From Stenotrophomonas aracearum (GTDB lineage Bacteria; Pseudomonadota; Gammaproteobacteria; Xanthomonadales; Xanthomonadaceae), in assembly GCF_031834615.1 (NCBI RefSeq), contig NZ_CP115543.1, positions 3,917,001-3,981,000 on the forward strand: a stretch of 64,000 nucleotides of DNA. Direction: 5' to 3'. A program made the translations under genes and the position numbers. Shown piece by piece: positions 8,262-18,972 of this stretch. The first letter of the stretch is position 1; every line of letters starts with the position of its first letter. The notes under the pieces were generated by a model, which worked only from the letters and a program-made list of their open reading frames with translations, had not been told where the DNA came from and ran no database searches.

Positions 8262-10373
8262 ATGATGCCTATGCCCTGGATCCTGCTGCTGTCGCTGTTG
8301 CTGCTCACCTGGCTGCTGCTCGCCTCGGGTCGCTGGGCATGGTGGAAGGCCAGCTTGATGTCGGTGCTGTTGCTGGCGCTCAGCGCGTGGTGGCTGATCA
8401 ACAAGTTGTCCGGGGACGGACTGAATGCAGCAACGCTGTACCACCTTGGCGCCGACATGGAAGGCGCCGGTGTATCGGACTTCAAGGGCTACATCGCCGG
8501 CTTCATCGCACTGGTCCTGCTTTCGCTGCTGCCGCTGCTCACCCCGCGGATCAAGCGCTGGCACCGCACCGCACACGGCCGCAGCGTGTTTGCCGGATTC
8601 CTTGCGCTGTGGGTGGTGGCGATCGGGGTCAGCCCGCTGTACCGCGACGGCCAGCGCCTCTACCAGCAGACGCGTCCGGTCGACTACAGCATGGTGGCGC
8701 CGGAGTATCGCGTCCTGCAGCAGGCGTTGCGTACGCCGCGCAACATTGTGTGGATCTACGGCGAAAGCCTGGAACGCACCTATCTGGATGAAACCGCATT
8801 TCCGGGGCTGATGCCCAACCTGAACCGCCTCGCCGGCCAGTCGCTGGACGTGCGCGGCCTGGTGTCGGCCGAAGGGGGCGGCTGGACCATCGCCGGACTG
8901 GTGTCGTCCATGTGCGGCGTGCCGCTGACCACCGCGCAGGGCGATGAGAACAGCATGGACCGCATGGGCAGCTTCCTGCCCGAAGCAGTGTGCCTGGGCG
9001 ACTACCTCAAACAGCAGGGCTACACCAACCACTACATGGGCGGCGCCAACGGGCTGTTTGCCGGCAAGGGCCAGTTCCTGGCCACGCACGGTTTCGACGC
9101 AGTCGACGACCTGGCGTGGTTCAAGCAGCAGAAGATCGCGCGTTCGCACTTCTCGCCGTGGGGCGTGCACGACGATGTGCTGCTGGACAAGGCCTTCGAC
9201 CGCTTCATGCAGCTGTCCAAGGCCGGCCAGCCGTTCATGCTGACCACCCTGACCATGGACACCCACCACCCGGCCGGCCACCTGCCGGTGGCGTGCAAGC
9301 GCACCCGCTACCAGAGCGAGTACGGCAACATCGGCATGCTCAATGCGCTCAAGTGCACCGACGTGCTGATCTCGAAGCTGGTCGACCGCATCCAGGCCAG
9401 CGCCTACGGGGATGACACCCTGATCGTGATCGCCTCCGACCACCTGGCCATGCCCAATGACCTGAGTCACATCCTGGCCAGGCAGACGCGCGAGAACCTG
9501 CTGCTGTTCCTGGGCAAGGACATCGCGCCGCGCCAGTTGGCCGCGCGCAATGGTTCGACCCTGGATTCGGGCGCTACCCTGCTCAGCCTGGTCGACCCCG
9601 GGATCGGCGAGATCGGCTTTGGCCGTTCGCTGCTGCACCCGGAGCAGTCCAACAGCGCCAGTGCCGCCGCGTTCCGCGAGGGTGGCAAGGACTTCCCGCG
9701 CTACCTGGCCTTCTCGCGCTCGCTGTGGCTGGGCGACAAGACCCGCCAGCTGCGCATCGACGAGGACAACCAGGTGGTGATCGGCCTGCAGCACGTGCAG
9801 CCGCCGGTGCTGCTGGAGTACGACAAGACCTGGGACCTCAAGTCGGTCTACCTGGAAAACACCTCCAAGCAGTTCGACCTGGCCGACCCGGCCAACACAC
9901 TGGCGTACGTGGATCGCTGCACCGCCTTCGAGGACGGCTCGGCCGACGGCGACTGGTGCGCAATGCTGGTCAATCGCGACAAGGGCATCAAGCTGTATCG
10001 CGACGACCAGCTGCGCCAGGGCTTCGCCGTGGACGCGCCGCTGGACCCGTTCAACGGCCCGCGCCCGAGCATCCGCCAGGCGCACATGATTACCCAGAAG
10101 GGCCGCCGCACCCGCGCCGGCCAGTACATGCTGCAGCTGGTCGCGAAACAGTCGCCCGACCGCGGCTTCTGGATCGAAGCGGTGTCGTCCAAGCGCAAGG
10201 TGGTGGTGGCCCAGCAGTGGGTACAGCCCGATGCCGACGGCCGCATCACGGTGCCGGTCGGGCTGGACCACGAAGTGGATGACCTGGAAATCCGCGCCTG
10301 GTTGAACCATGCCGAGAAGCTGGCGGTGGACACGTTTGCGCTGATCCCGTCACGACGTGGCAATCGCGGCTGA
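8262..10373 (+). CDS. opgB: phosphoglycerol transferase I (OpgB/MdoB)
   Basis: About 703 residues. OpgB moves phosphoglycerol from phosphatidylglycerol to osmoregulated periplasmic glucans. It has four N-terminal hydrophobic segments (last near residue 110) and a periplasmic alkaline-phosphatase/sulfatase-fold domain. Conserved pieces match E. coli OpgB in order: YGESLERTY, the nucleophile region GGWTIAG (Thr209), CGVPL, GANGLFAGKGQFLATHGFD, TLTMDTHHP, and SDHLAMPND. No clear ribosome site decides the start; ATG at 8262 places the first helix as in E. coli, while ATG at 8223 adds 13 residues. The plus-strand neighbour upstream is the UbiB-like gene, 150 bases away. Confidence 0.85.
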   Translation: MMPMPWILLLSLLLLTWLLLASGRWAWWKASLMSVLLLALSAWWLINKLSGDGLNAATLYHLGADMEGAGVSDFKGYIAGFIALVLLSLLPLLTPRIKRWHRTAHGRSVFAGFLALWVVAIGVSPLYRDGQRLYQQTRPVDYSMVAPEYRVLQQALRTPRNIVWIYGESLERTYLDETAFPGLMPNLNRLAGQSLDVRGLVSAEGGGWTIAGLVSSMCGVPLTTAQGDENSMDRMGSFLPEAVCLGDYLKQQGYTNHYMGGANGLFAGKGQFLATHGFDAVDDLAWFKQQKIARSHFSPWGVHDDVLLDKAFDRFMQLSKAGQPFMLTTLTMDTHHPAGHLPVACKRTRYQSEYGNIGMLNALKCTDVLISKLVDRIQASAYGDDTLIVIASDHLAMPNDLSHILARQTRENLLLFLGKDIAPRQLAARNGSTLDSGATLLSLVDPGIGEIGFGRSLLHPEQSNSASAAAFREGGKDFPRYLAFSRSLWLGDKTRQLRIDEDNQVVIGLQHVQPPVLLEYDKTWDLKSVYLENTSKQFDLADPANTLAYVDRCTAFEDGSADGDWCAMLVNRDKGIKLYRDDQLRQGFAVDAPLDPFNGPRPSIRQAHMITQKGRRTRAGQYMLQLVAKQSPDRGFWIEAVSSKRKVVVAQQWVQPDADGRITVPVGLDHEVDDLEIRAWLNHAEKLAVDTFALIPSRRGNRG

Positions 10374-10484
10374 AAGTGGCGCTGCGGGCTGTACAGCGCG
10401 CCCGTTCTGCGATGACACGCACAGCCTGATCGACGCTGGATCGGCAGAATCGGCGCCCGCCGCTGTCGATCCGGGGAGCACATC

Positions 10485-13400
10485 ATGCTGGGCACACTGC
10501 AGGGCGCGGGCCGCACCTCGGCGCCGCCGCCCGTTGCTGTTCCTGCACCGATGGAACCGACACCCGGCGTTGCGCCCGTCAGCCTGCGCAATGGGGCGTG
10601 GGGTCATGGCAATGACACGACCGACGTCCCACTGTCCCCTGCGCTGACGCGCCTGTTGCGACGCTGCCCGCTGCTTCCTTCCGAGCTCGCCCGGGTCGAA
10701 GCGCGGCTCAATGAAGCGCTTGCCGCCACGTCGCCAGACGCGCTGGGCACGCTGTTGGCAGCCGCGCTGAGAGATGCGCCGCTGCCAGCCCGACCCACGG
10801 CGCTCGACAACGCGCTTGCCGCCCAGCCCACCGTGCCGATGCCGGTGGCGGACGCGTGGCAGCGGGAATGTGCCCGGGTCGTAGCGGCCCTGCTCAGCGG
10901 GCTGGGCCAGCTGCAGTGCAGGCGCGCGGCCGGCATGGCGCTGTATGCCGTCAGCAATGCAGCTTTGGGGCCGGAGGGCGCGCGCCTGCTGGCGTGGTCG
11001 CAGCAGGCAGCGGCGCTGCCACAGGTGCTGCAGGCGCGGCGCGTGCTGCCCTGGCTGGAGTGGCTGTGCCAGCTGCCGCTGCCCTCGTTGCGCGGTGGCG
11101 CGTGGGTCGAACCGCTGATCGCGTTGCTGCCGCACTGGCTGGAGGGCGTGCTGCAGCAGGCCGCTTCCGGACATCGCATGCTGCACCGGACACTGGAACT
11201 GCCGTCCACGCCGTTGCGCCTGCTGCTGCTCGGCACGGCGTGGGCCCTATGGTTCCGGCAGCAGCCGACCGCAGCGCCGGCCACGACGACCGGGCAGCGC
11301 CTGGCGCGATTGCCCGCGGCGCTCGACCAGCTGGACCGGGTCGGCACCGGCGCACGCGCGCTGTTCGAGCCTGCCAGGTCCGAACTCCCGGATGCCGCGT
11401 CGGCGCCCCGGCACTGCACGGCGCTCGCCGCCACGGGTGCATCTGCCTCCACGAAGCTGCTGCACCCTGCGCTGCCTGTGGCCATGGCCGGCGCAGCCAC
11501 CGTGCCTGCGTTGGCGCGGCAGTTCGGGCCGCGACGGGGTGTAGCCCTGGCGGCCGGCGTGGCCACCGCCACGGCCGGTGCCGGCCTGGCTGTGTGGGCG
11601 TTCAATGCTGCGGCCACGTCGGCGCCCCGCACCGGCAGCGCGCGGTTCGAACCGTTGATGCGGGCTGGAGAACCACGCGACGTCGACACTCGGCGCGAAG
11701 CGCCCCGACGACCGACGCGTTCGCTGGATCCGTGGGCAACGGGGCAGAACGAAGCGGCGGCACAGGACCAGGTCGCCTTGATCGAGTCGCTCTGGACGCT
11801 GCGCGATGCCGCCGTCACCCAAGGCAGCGTAACCATTCCGCATACCGCGTTCAGTCCCGCGATCGGATCACCGTTCGCGGTGGCGCTGCTGGCCATACGG
11901 GAGCAGCTGGGCTGGCTCTACCGCCAGGACGACTTCCAGCAACGTCTGTACGCCGAGCGCACGCCGCCCTCGACGATACGGGTGGCCGACGGCCAGGTGC
12001 ATGCCGCACGGGCGACCTCGGGCACGGTGATCCAGCTGCATCCGCAGTTCGATGCGGACGGTATCAACACCTGGTCGACGCCCACCGAAGTGCTGCTGTT
12101 GGACCTGCAGCGCAGCGTGCGCACGGCTGGCGGCTGTTTCGACAATGCCGTTCCCGGCCGCCTCGACTGTGCGCTGGGGTTCTACCTGGGCCACCCCATG
12201 TCCACCAGCACGCAGCGACCGCTCGCGATCGACAGCGCCATCCAGCAGCTGGAGCGGCGCCTGCAGTTGCCCGACGGGCAGACCGCCACGACCAACGAAA
12301 CCACGATGCTTCGGGAGCTTCAGCACCAGGTCCGGCAGCTCAAAGCAGCGCCGATCCGCGGGCTGGAACCGATCTGGCGCAGCTGGCGGCCCGATCCGCG
12401 CTCGCACCTGGGCCACAACATGGCACTGGCGCGCAGCCTGCTGCTGCAGGTGTCCCAGCACGCCGAGGTCATCGCGCTGTGCTGGCACCACCACGCCGAC
12501 CCGGCCCAACTGGAGTATCCCGCGCACGGTCCAGTGCTGGCCCGCGGCCTGCAGGACACGCGCGCCGTACCGCTGTTCGACGCCGGCCAACCGCCTGCGG
12601 CGTTGGCCGCCATCGACAGCCTGCTGCGCGGCCTCTCCACCCTGCTGCATGCCCCGGTGCGCTCGGATGGTCGGCTGCGGATGCCGGAGATGCTGGCCTA
12701 CTACGCCGCACCGCTGCCTGCGGCGCCGATCGACGACGCACCGTTCGACGCCTGCCTGGCCGCGCTCGACCGGCAACTGGCGCCACCTCCGCCACCGATG
12801 CCGCAACCCCGTCGCGTGGAGGTCGAGTGGGACGAACGCACCGACGCTTTGGCGCAGCAGGATCACCAGCGGCTGCTGAACCACCTGTGGGAGCGCTTCG
12901 ATGCACGGCCCCACAGCTGGGAGGAAGCGCTTGAACAGCAGAGCCTGGCGCCCACCGCGTCCTCGCCGCTGCTGGCAGCATGGCGCAAGGCACAGCAGCA
13001 GCTTCGCCAGGTCTACGAGCAGCCTGTGATCTGGCTGGACATGCGCCGCCAGAACGCCACCTTCCCTACCCTGCGGGTAGGGACCGACGGGCTCACCGCA
13101 CAGGTGCGCGGCGGCGGGCGCAGCGTGATCATCGCCGACGGCCTGGCCAGCCGCATGGCGCCTCCGCTGTCGGACTGGCTGGAAGCGCTTTACCGCATGA
13201 CCGACCGGTTCGGCCGGTTCTCGCCCGGTACATCGGTACCGCTGGCAAATGCCCTCCAGTTCCACGGCGCGTTGCCGCCGCTCTCGACAGCACCCTGCGC
13301 GATGCCCGTACTCTGCACACAGGCCCGCCTGCTGCTGGCCATCGCGCGGGTGCACGAGCGCTGGCTGCGGCAAACCCCGATGCAACCGGCCTGGCGCCAG

Positions 13401-16400
13401 GCGAGCAATGAGCTGCAGGATCTCGCCCAGCTGCTCACGCATCACCCCGACGCAACCGGCGAGGACCATCGTGCCGCACTGGGCACCGCTACTACGACAA
13501 ACCTGCATCCGGCACTCCATGCCTTCGCCGGACTGCTGGCCTCGCCTGGGCTGCAGGCCACGCTGCAGCGTCGGCAGCTGGTGCCGCGCTGGCTGGGCGT
13601 GGATGTCGAAGGCAACGTGGCTGTGCAGGATGCGGCAGGCGTGCTGCATCCGCTCGACCGCAACGACACCTGGCAGCACGACCCTGACGCCATACCGCAG
13701 CTGGCCACCCTGCGCGCGGTCGCGTACCAGCTGGGTAGCCAGGTCCGTTCCGACGGTCGGGTCAATGTATCGGACATCCTGACCGCGCATGGCGGCTGCG
13801 GGCCCGAAGAGGAAACCCACTACGACGGTGCGGCACGCTGCGTGGAGCGCCTGCTGGCGGAACTGCGGCTGGGTATGCGCGCGGACCTGCTGCATGCGTG
13901 GGATGTACTGGATGCCAGCGACCTTGCCCAGGTTCGCGCCACCACTTCTGACTTCCTTGCGCAGCGCGCTCCTGGCGACCAGACCCTGCTGGAGTATCTC
14001 GCCCGGCCGCTGGTCGAACGCGGCGAGATGGCCTGGGACCAGGTGCACCGTGCCAGCCATTTTGTCGCCGCCATGGCGCGTACGCCGCGCGCGGAGGTGC
14101 TGCAGACCGCGTTGCTGCGCGCGCTCGGCTGGTACCAGGGCAGCCTCCATGCGCCCACCTCGCCGACGCTGCTGGCCAGCCTGATGCGGGTGGCGATCGT
14201 GCTGGACCTGGGTCCACCCTCAAACCGCGATGCGCGGGTGCTGCTGGGCTACCGCCTGCACAAGCCGTCCAACTGGGGGCGCACCTTCGCCGAGATCCGG
14301 CTGGACTTCCTCGATTACCTGCGCAGCATGGGGCGCGTTCCCACCTCGATGCTCGGCATGGCGACGACACTGGCCCTGCAGGACGCGGCGCCGGAACTGC
14401 TGACGCGCGATGTGCCGCCCAATCTGGTGTATGCCAACACCATCGCTTCGATCCATTTCGTCGCGGGGGTGCACCTGGCCGAGCGCATCCGTCGCGGACT
14501 GTCGCAGCAGATGCGGTTCAGTGAACTGCTGACCCTTTCGGCCGACCTGATGGAGGGCAAGGACGTGCCCGAGCTGGTCAAACGGCTGACCCTGCAGGCA
14601 CGACGCCTGCCAACCCACGACTGGTACGTGTTCCGCCAGCTGGACCGGGGATCTTCGCGACCGATGCGCCGCGCCGAGCGCATCGAGGCGGCCCTGCTGG
14701 CCTTCGACCATCGAGTGGCCGACATCGAGCGCGCGGTAGCCGACGTACTGGCCCCGCTGCCTTACCGCATGCCGTTGGTGGAGGCGGAAATCCGCCGGCT
14801 GTTTCCGCGGTTCCCCGGGGTGCTCGCCGAACATGCATGGAATTCCACCGGCTTCCTGCTCTGCCACGACGACAACCACTTCGGCCGCAGCTTCCCGTTC
14901 TTCGAGCTGGTGGCTGGCGGTGCGCTGCGCAACAGCAGCGACCGTTGGCGGCCGTGCCGCACCTTCGTTCCCGACACGCCGCTCAACCACGCACAGGGTA
15001 ATCCCCGCTACGAGGCCGCACTGCAGAACGCTTATGCGCGCATGAAGCCGACGCTGCCACGCCTGGCAGACATCAACGCGCGCTATCAGCGTCGCTTCGA
15101 CGCGTACTTCCGCAACGCGCAGCGTGGCTACGGCGTGCTGATCGAAGAGGCGCTGTACCAGCGACCCGAAGAAGAGCGCGATGCGTTGCGGCGCGGCGAT
15201 GTCCAGGTGTTCACCCTGCGCACGCATGAGCCCGACCTGGAAGCCCGGCAGGAAACCCGCAACGACACCGACCCGTATCGTGGCCGCTTCGGCGTGGTGT
15301 ATACCCTGAACATGACCGGCCAGCTGCGCCACTTCCAGCTGTTCCCGCTGCAGAGCCGGATCGTGCCGTTGCCGTTGGACGGGGCCCTGCCGCTCGGCGG
15401 CGAACTGCAGAAGCGCAAGGTTCGCCTGCGCAGCGGCAACATGGCCACCGTGCACGTCCGCCGCGGCACGCCGCTGCCAGTGGACTGGGACGCGTATGCC
15501 AGCGACAAGGCACCTGCCGCCGGCAGGCTCTCCAACGTGATCGTCGAGCCGCTGCTGGTGCCTCCCCGCACGGGCGACCGCGACAATGTCACCCGCTCAC
15601 CGTTCCATGCGCTGATCGAACCGGTCCAGTACGGGTTCTTCTGGCTGGACAGGGAAAGCTTCGAAGGCGAGGGCATGGCCCTGACCGGTTACGAGATCTA
15701 CCTGGGTGGCGCGCCCTTCTGGCTCAGCGCCGTGGACTTCATCGTGCCGTTCGTGGAGAACCTGCGCCGGATCTCGTCGAAGAACCGCAACGAGTTCGCC
15801 ATGGCCGCCTTCGGGCTATACCTGGAAGCGATCATCGTGGTCGGGCCGGTGGCCAGCGGCATGGTGAAGGTGCTGGCCAGGCCCGGGATGAAGCTCACCG
15901 TGCCGCGCCTTGCCGAGCTCTCCAAGGTGCTTGGCCGCGGCACCGTGGACGCGCTCAACCCGGCCGCCGGCAGCGTGGCACTGCTTCGCGTGGGCGTCAG
16001 CGTGGTCCAGCGCACCGCGCGCGGCAGGCTGCGCTTCCTGTGGAAGGTGATGGGTCGGCAACCCCCGCCCGCCCGCGCCCTGGGCATGCGCTGGGCGATG
16101 CGCGAAGGCATGGCCATTGCAAAGGAAGGCAGCTCGCTCGCTTCGCCGTTGTATGAGATCAAGGTGCGCACCGTGGATGGCATTCCCGGCGCAATGGTGT
16201 CGCCCCCGCCCATCGCCAGCGGCAGTCGCACCCTGCACCTGGTCGACCCTGCCACGCTGACCCTGTACGGGCCGGCATTGCAGGAACGGCTGGGCGAAGG
16301 CGGCAACGCGGCCGGCATGCTGATCAAGGTAGGCGGCAGCCCGCGCACCCCGCACGTGTCGCCGGGCAAGGCGCTCAAGCCGATCAAGCAGGGCGGCAAG

Positions 16401-16502
16401 GCCTCCGACGAAGACGCCGACGACGAACAGGGCGAGCTGCAGCCGCCTGTGGTGATCCTGCCCGACCACCGCGCACTGGGCGTGCCGGCGGCCCATCGCT
16501 GA
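10485..16502 (+). CDS. 2005-residue protein of unknown function with internal repeats
   Basis: Not recognised. One uninterrupted frame of 2005 residues with GGGGAG 8 bases before the ATG. No Sec signal peptide; one hydrophobic Ala/Gly stretch at about residues 354-379 could be a membrane segment. From about residue 490 to 1290 the chain repeats with a period near 180: each unit ends in a pattern like VRSDGRxxxxxxL, seen near residues 545 (SVRTAGGCF), 725 (APVRSDGRLRMPEML), 908 (TDRFGRFSPG), 1087 (SQVRSDGRVNVSDIL) and 1280 (LRSMGRVPTSML). Later parts (1300-2005) are not repetitive and include Arg-rich and Pro-rich ends. Base composition and codon use look like the core genome. A large toxin or secreted effector is possible but no catalytic motif supports it. 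Convergent with the MscS-type gene, 19 bases apart. Confidence 0.7.
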   Translation: MLGTLQGAGRTSAPPPVAVPAPMEPTPGVAPVSLRNGAWGHGNDTTDVPLSPALTRLLRRCPLLPSELARVEARLNEALAATSPDALGTLLAAALRDAPLPARPTALDNALAAQPTVPMPVADAWQRECARVVAALLSGLGQLQCRRAAGMALYAVSNAALGPEGARLLAWSQQAAALPQVLQARRVLPWLEWLCQLPLPSLRGGAWVEPLIALLPHWLEGVLQQAASGHRMLHRTLELPSTPLRLLLLGTAWALWFRQQPTAAPATTTGQRLARLPAALDQLDRVGTGARALFEPARSELPDAASAPRHCTALAATGASASTKLLHPALPVAMAGAATVPALARQFGPRRGVALAAGVATATAGAGLAVWAFNAAATSAPRTGSARFEPLMRAGEPRDVDTRREAPRRPTRSLDPWATGQNEAAAQDQVALIESLWTLRDAAVTQGSVTIPHTAFSPAIGSPFAVALLAIREQLGWLYRQDDFQQRLYAERTPPSTIRVADGQVHAARATSGTVIQLHPQFDADGINTWSTPTEVLLLDLQRSVRTAGGCFDNAVPGRLDCALGFYLGHPMSTSTQRPLAIDSAIQQLERRLQLPDGQTATTNETTMLRELQHQVRQLKAAPIRGLEPIWRSWRPDPRSHLGHNMALARSLLLQVSQHAEVIALCWHHHADPAQLEYPAHGPVLARGLQDTRAVPLFDAGQPPAALAAIDSLLRGLSTLLHAPVRSDGRLRMPEMLAYYAAPLPAAPIDDAPFDACLAALDRQLAPPPPPMPQPRRVEVEWDERTDALAQQDHQRLLNHLWERFDARPHSWEEALEQQSLAPTASSPLLAAWRKAQQQLRQVYEQPVIWLDMRRQNATFPTLRVGTDGLTAQVRGGGRSVIIADGLASRMAPPLSDWLEALYRMTDRFGRFSPGTSVPLANALQFHGALPPLSTAPCAMPVLCTQARLLLAIARVHERWLRQTPMQPAWRQASNELQDLAQLLTHHPDATGEDHRAALGTATTTNLHPALHAFAGLLASPGLQATLQRRQLVPRWLGVDVEGNVAVQDAAGVLHPLDRNDTWQHDPDAIPQLATLRAVAYQLGSQVRSDGRVNVSDILTAHGGCGPEEETHYDGAARCVERLLAELRLGMRADLLHAWDVLDASDLAQVRATTSDFLAQRAPGDQTLLEYLARPLVERGEMAWDQVHRASHFVAAMARTPRAEVLQTALLRALGWYQGSLHAPTSPTLLASLMRVAIVLDLGPPSNRDARVLLGYRLHKPSNWGRTFAEIRLDFLDYLRSMGRVPTSMLGMATTLALQDAAPELLTRDVPPNLVYANTIASIHFVAGVHLAERIRRGLSQQMRFSELLTLSADLMEGKDVPELVKRLTLQARRLPTHDWYVFRQLDRGSSRPMRRAERIEAALLAFDHRVADIERAVADVLAPLPYRMPLVEAEIRRLFPRFPGVLAEHAWNSTGFLLCHDDNHFGRSFPFFELVAGGALRNSSDRWRPCRTFVPDTPLNHAQGNPRYEAALQNAYARMKPTLPRLADINARYQRRFDAYFRNAQRGYGVLIEEALYQRPEEERDALRRGDVQVFTLRTHEPDLEARQETRNDTDPYRGRFGVVYTLNMTGQLRHFQLFPLQSRIVPLPLDGALPLGGELQKRKVRLRSGNMATVHVRRGTPLPVDWDAYASDKAPAAGRLSNVIVEPLLVPPRTGDRDNVTRSPFHALIEPVQYGFFWLDRESFEGEGMALTGYEIYLGGAPFWLSAVDFIVPFVENLRRISSKNRNEFAMAAFGLYLEAIIVVGPVASGMVKVLARPGMKLTVPRLAELSKVLGRGTVDALNPAAGSVALLRVGVSVVQRTARGRLRFLWKVMGRQPPPARALGMRWAMREGMAIAKEGSSLASPLYEIKVRTVDGIPGAMVSPPPIASGSRTLHLVDPATLTLYGPALQERLGEGGNAAGMLIKVGGSPRTPHVSPGKALKPIKQGGKASDEDADDEQGELQPPVVILPDHRALGVPAAHR

Positions 16503-16521
16503 GACCGGCCGCCGGCGCTGG

Positions 16522-18972
16522 TCAGGGTGTTTCCGGAGGTGGCGCCGGATCCCGGACCAGGTGGATGTCGGTCGGGGCCGACAGCGCGATGCCTGCTGCC
16601 GCGAACTTCTGCAGCATGGTGAAGTACAGGTCGCTGCGCACGCCGTAAACCGCACGCGGTCCCGAGGTGTAAGCGAAGCTGTTGATCGCCACCTGGCCGT
16701 TGGCGATCGAATCGATGAACACCGACGGCGCCGGGTCGGCCAGCACGCCCACGTGGTCGGTGTACGCATCGAGCAGGATCTGCCGCACCAGCGCCACGTC
16801 TGCGCTGAGCGGTACCGTGAACTGGATCTGGATCCGGCCCTGCGCGTTGCCCATGGTCATGTTGCGCACGGTCTTGGTGATCAGCTCGGAATTCGGCACG
16901 ATCAGGGTCGACTTGTCGCCGACCTGGATCTCGGTGGAGCGCACGTTGATCCGCTTGATGTCACCTTCCTGGTCGCCCAGCTTGACCCAGTCGCCGATCT
17001 TCACCGGCCGCTCGGCCAGCAGGATCAGGCCCGATACGAAGTTCTGGGTGATCGCCTGCAGGCCGAAACCGATACCCACCGACAGCGCGCTGACCACCAG
17101 CGCCAGGCGTTCGAAGCCGATCCCCAGCGCGGTCAGCGCCCACAGCACCGCCGCGATGATGCCCAGGTAGCGGGTCACGGTGCTGATCGAATTGCGCGCA
17201 CCGGCGTCCAGCTCGGTCTTGGGCAGGTAGGTGTCGCTCAGCCAGCGCTGGAACGCCTGCATCACCCCCCACACCAGCAGGAAGGCGAGCACCGCATAGA
17301 GGATGTTGCTGGGTTTGAGGGTGATGTTGTCGCCGATGCTGATGCCCTTGGACAGGGTATCCAGGCCACCGTACAGCGCGCTGAGGTTGCCGAACGGCGC
17401 AGTCAATGCAATCACGGCCAGCAGGATCACGCCGATGCGCAGTGCTGCCGACAGCAGCACGCCGGCCTGCACGACGCGCGATTCACTGAGCCCGGTGGTC
17501 AGCAGTACGGTGCGGCCCACGCGGCTGGTGGGGCACAACAGCCACGTGGCCAGGTCGTCGACGAACTTCATCAACAGCGATGCGGCCATCAGCACCACTG
17601 CGCCCCAGACCAGCTGCTGGCCCACGAACAGAGCCAGGTTGAGATACCCCAGCAGCGTGGCAATAACCGCCGCGGCCACCACCAGGTGGCCGGCCAGCCG
17701 CGCCACCACGATCCAGCCACTGCGGCGCGGCGGACCCTTGGGCTTGGCATTCGGGTCGGCCTGCGCCTGCGCTTCCAGCTTGGCTTCGGCCTCGTCGGTC
17801 TGGCGGCGGTGCAGGCGTGCCAGCGACACCAGGATGGCGATGATCAGCGCCATGTAGGTGATCGCGATCAGGCCATCGACCGCCACGGTGGTGATGGTGC
17901 TGGTGCGCGCGGCGCGGTTCAGTGCGACCAGCACGATGCTGATCCAGGTCAGCCCGGCCGCACCCCAGGCGTATTTGCGCAGGCGCCAGGCAGCGGCGTC
18001 GTCCAGGTTCAGCAGGCGCCACGACGGGCGCTTGGGTACCAGCAGTGCAGCGCTCAATGCGGTGATGAAGGCCGCGATGAAGGTCGCCACCTGCAACATG
18101 AGGGCCACGTTCTGGAGTCGCGGCGGAATGGCCCCGATGGCGTCCAGCGAGCCCACCACCACCACCCCCGCCAGCCCGGGCAGCAGCGTACCCACCGCCA
18201 GCAGCCACACCGCCAGGCCCGAGCGGCGCAGGCGACCGTCCGGCGCCCGCTCGGACGCCGCGTAGCGGCGACCCGCCGCACGCAACCACAGCCGCTGCGG
18301 GAAGAACATCAACAGCGCCACAGCCAGCCCGGTCAATGGCGCGCTCCAGCCGTGCTGGGCAATGGCCTTGCGCGCGGTGCTTTCGCCCTGCCGGTACAGC
18401 GCGCCCAAGCGCGTCAGGTCAGCCGGCACGTCCTTGGCGAACTGCCGCCACAACGTGGGCGACAGCGGCGAATTGACCTTGCGGGCCAGCTCTTCGCTGA
18501 ACTGGGTGACGCGCATCTTTTCGATGTCCGCGCCCAGCTGCTTGGCATCCACCGCCAGCAACTTGGCGCGCGCGATCGCGGCGGCGATATCGGCGCGCTG
18601 CTGGGTCAGCGACTTTCGCTGCTGGGCCAGCTCGCGCGCCTCCACGGTGCCTTCCGGAACGGTGCCCAGCTGGGTCAGGCGATTGTCGAGCTGGTCCAGC
18701 TCGGGCTGCAGGCCGCCCTGGGCGGCGTCGGCGTCGCGCTGCACCTTCATGGCGCGGTCGAACAGCGAGCTCAGGGTCTCGCGGGTTTCGGCGTCGGCCA
18801 GCGCGTCGCGGATCGCGTCCAGTTCCTTGCCGGCCTGGGACAGCTGCGCCTTGGGCTGTGCGGTGGGATCGTCGGGGGCCTGCGCCCAGGCCCCGGGGGC
18901 CATGCACAGCCAGACACTCAGCAGCATCGCGGCCAGCGGCCGCAGCAGGGAATTACGAGGACGGAAAGACAA
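16522..18972 (-). CDS. MscS-family mechanosensitive channel with DUF3772 N-terminus
   Basis: 816 residues. Large MscS-type channel of the inner membrane, expected to release solutes on hypo-osmotic shock. Signal peptide at 1-30 (ending GAWA-Q), a periplasmic coiled-coil DUF3772 domain (about 40-200, with AELAQQRKSL-type heptads), about ten hydrophobic segments, and the MscS pore-lining helix and beta domain (ALSVGIGFGLQAITQNFVSGLILLAE, split here for reading at about residues 635-660; then GDWVKLGDQEGDIKRINVRST). The start codon is TTG at 18972; the next Met (residue 15) would remove part of the signal peptide. Its role fits with the glucan gene opgB nearby in osmotic adaptation, which is an inference. 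Confidence 0.85.
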   Translation of the reverse strand: MSFRPRNSLLRPLAAMLLSVWLCMAPGAWAQAPDDPTAQPKAQLSQAGKELDAIRDALADAETRETLSSLFDRAMKVQRDADAAQGGLQPELDQLDNRLTQLGTVPEGTVEARELAQQRKSLTQQRADIAAAIARAKLLAVDAKQLGADIEKMRVTQFSEELARKVNSPLSPTLWRQFAKDVPADLTRLGALYRQGESTARKAIAQHGWSAPLTGLAVALLMFFPQRLWLRAAGRRYAASERAPDGRLRRSGLAVWLLAVGTLLPGLAGVVVVGSLDAIGAIPPRLQNVALMLQVATFIAAFITALSAALLVPKRPSWRLLNLDDAAAWRLRKYAWGAAGLTWISIVLVALNRAARTSTITTVAVDGLIAITYMALIIAILVSLARLHRRQTDEAEAKLEAQAQADPNAKPKGPPRRSGWIVVARLAGHLVVAAAVIATLLGYLNLALFVGQQLVWGAVVLMAASLLMKFVDDLATWLLCPTSRVGRTVLLTTGLSESRVVQAGVLLSAALRIGVILLAVIALTAPFGNLSALYGGLDTLSKGISIGDNITLKPSNILYAVLAFLLVWGVMQAFQRWLSDTYLPKTELDAGARNSISTVTRYLGIIAAVLWALTALGIGFERLALVVSALSVGIGFGLQAITQNFVSGLILLAERPVKIGDWVKLGDQEGDIKRINVRSTEIQVGDKSTLIVPNSELITKTVRNMTMGNAQGRIQIQFTVPLSADVALVRQILLDAYTDHVGVLADPAPSVFIDSIANGQVAINSFAYTSGPRAVYGVRSDLYFTMLQKFAAAGIALSAPTDIHLVRDPAPPPETP

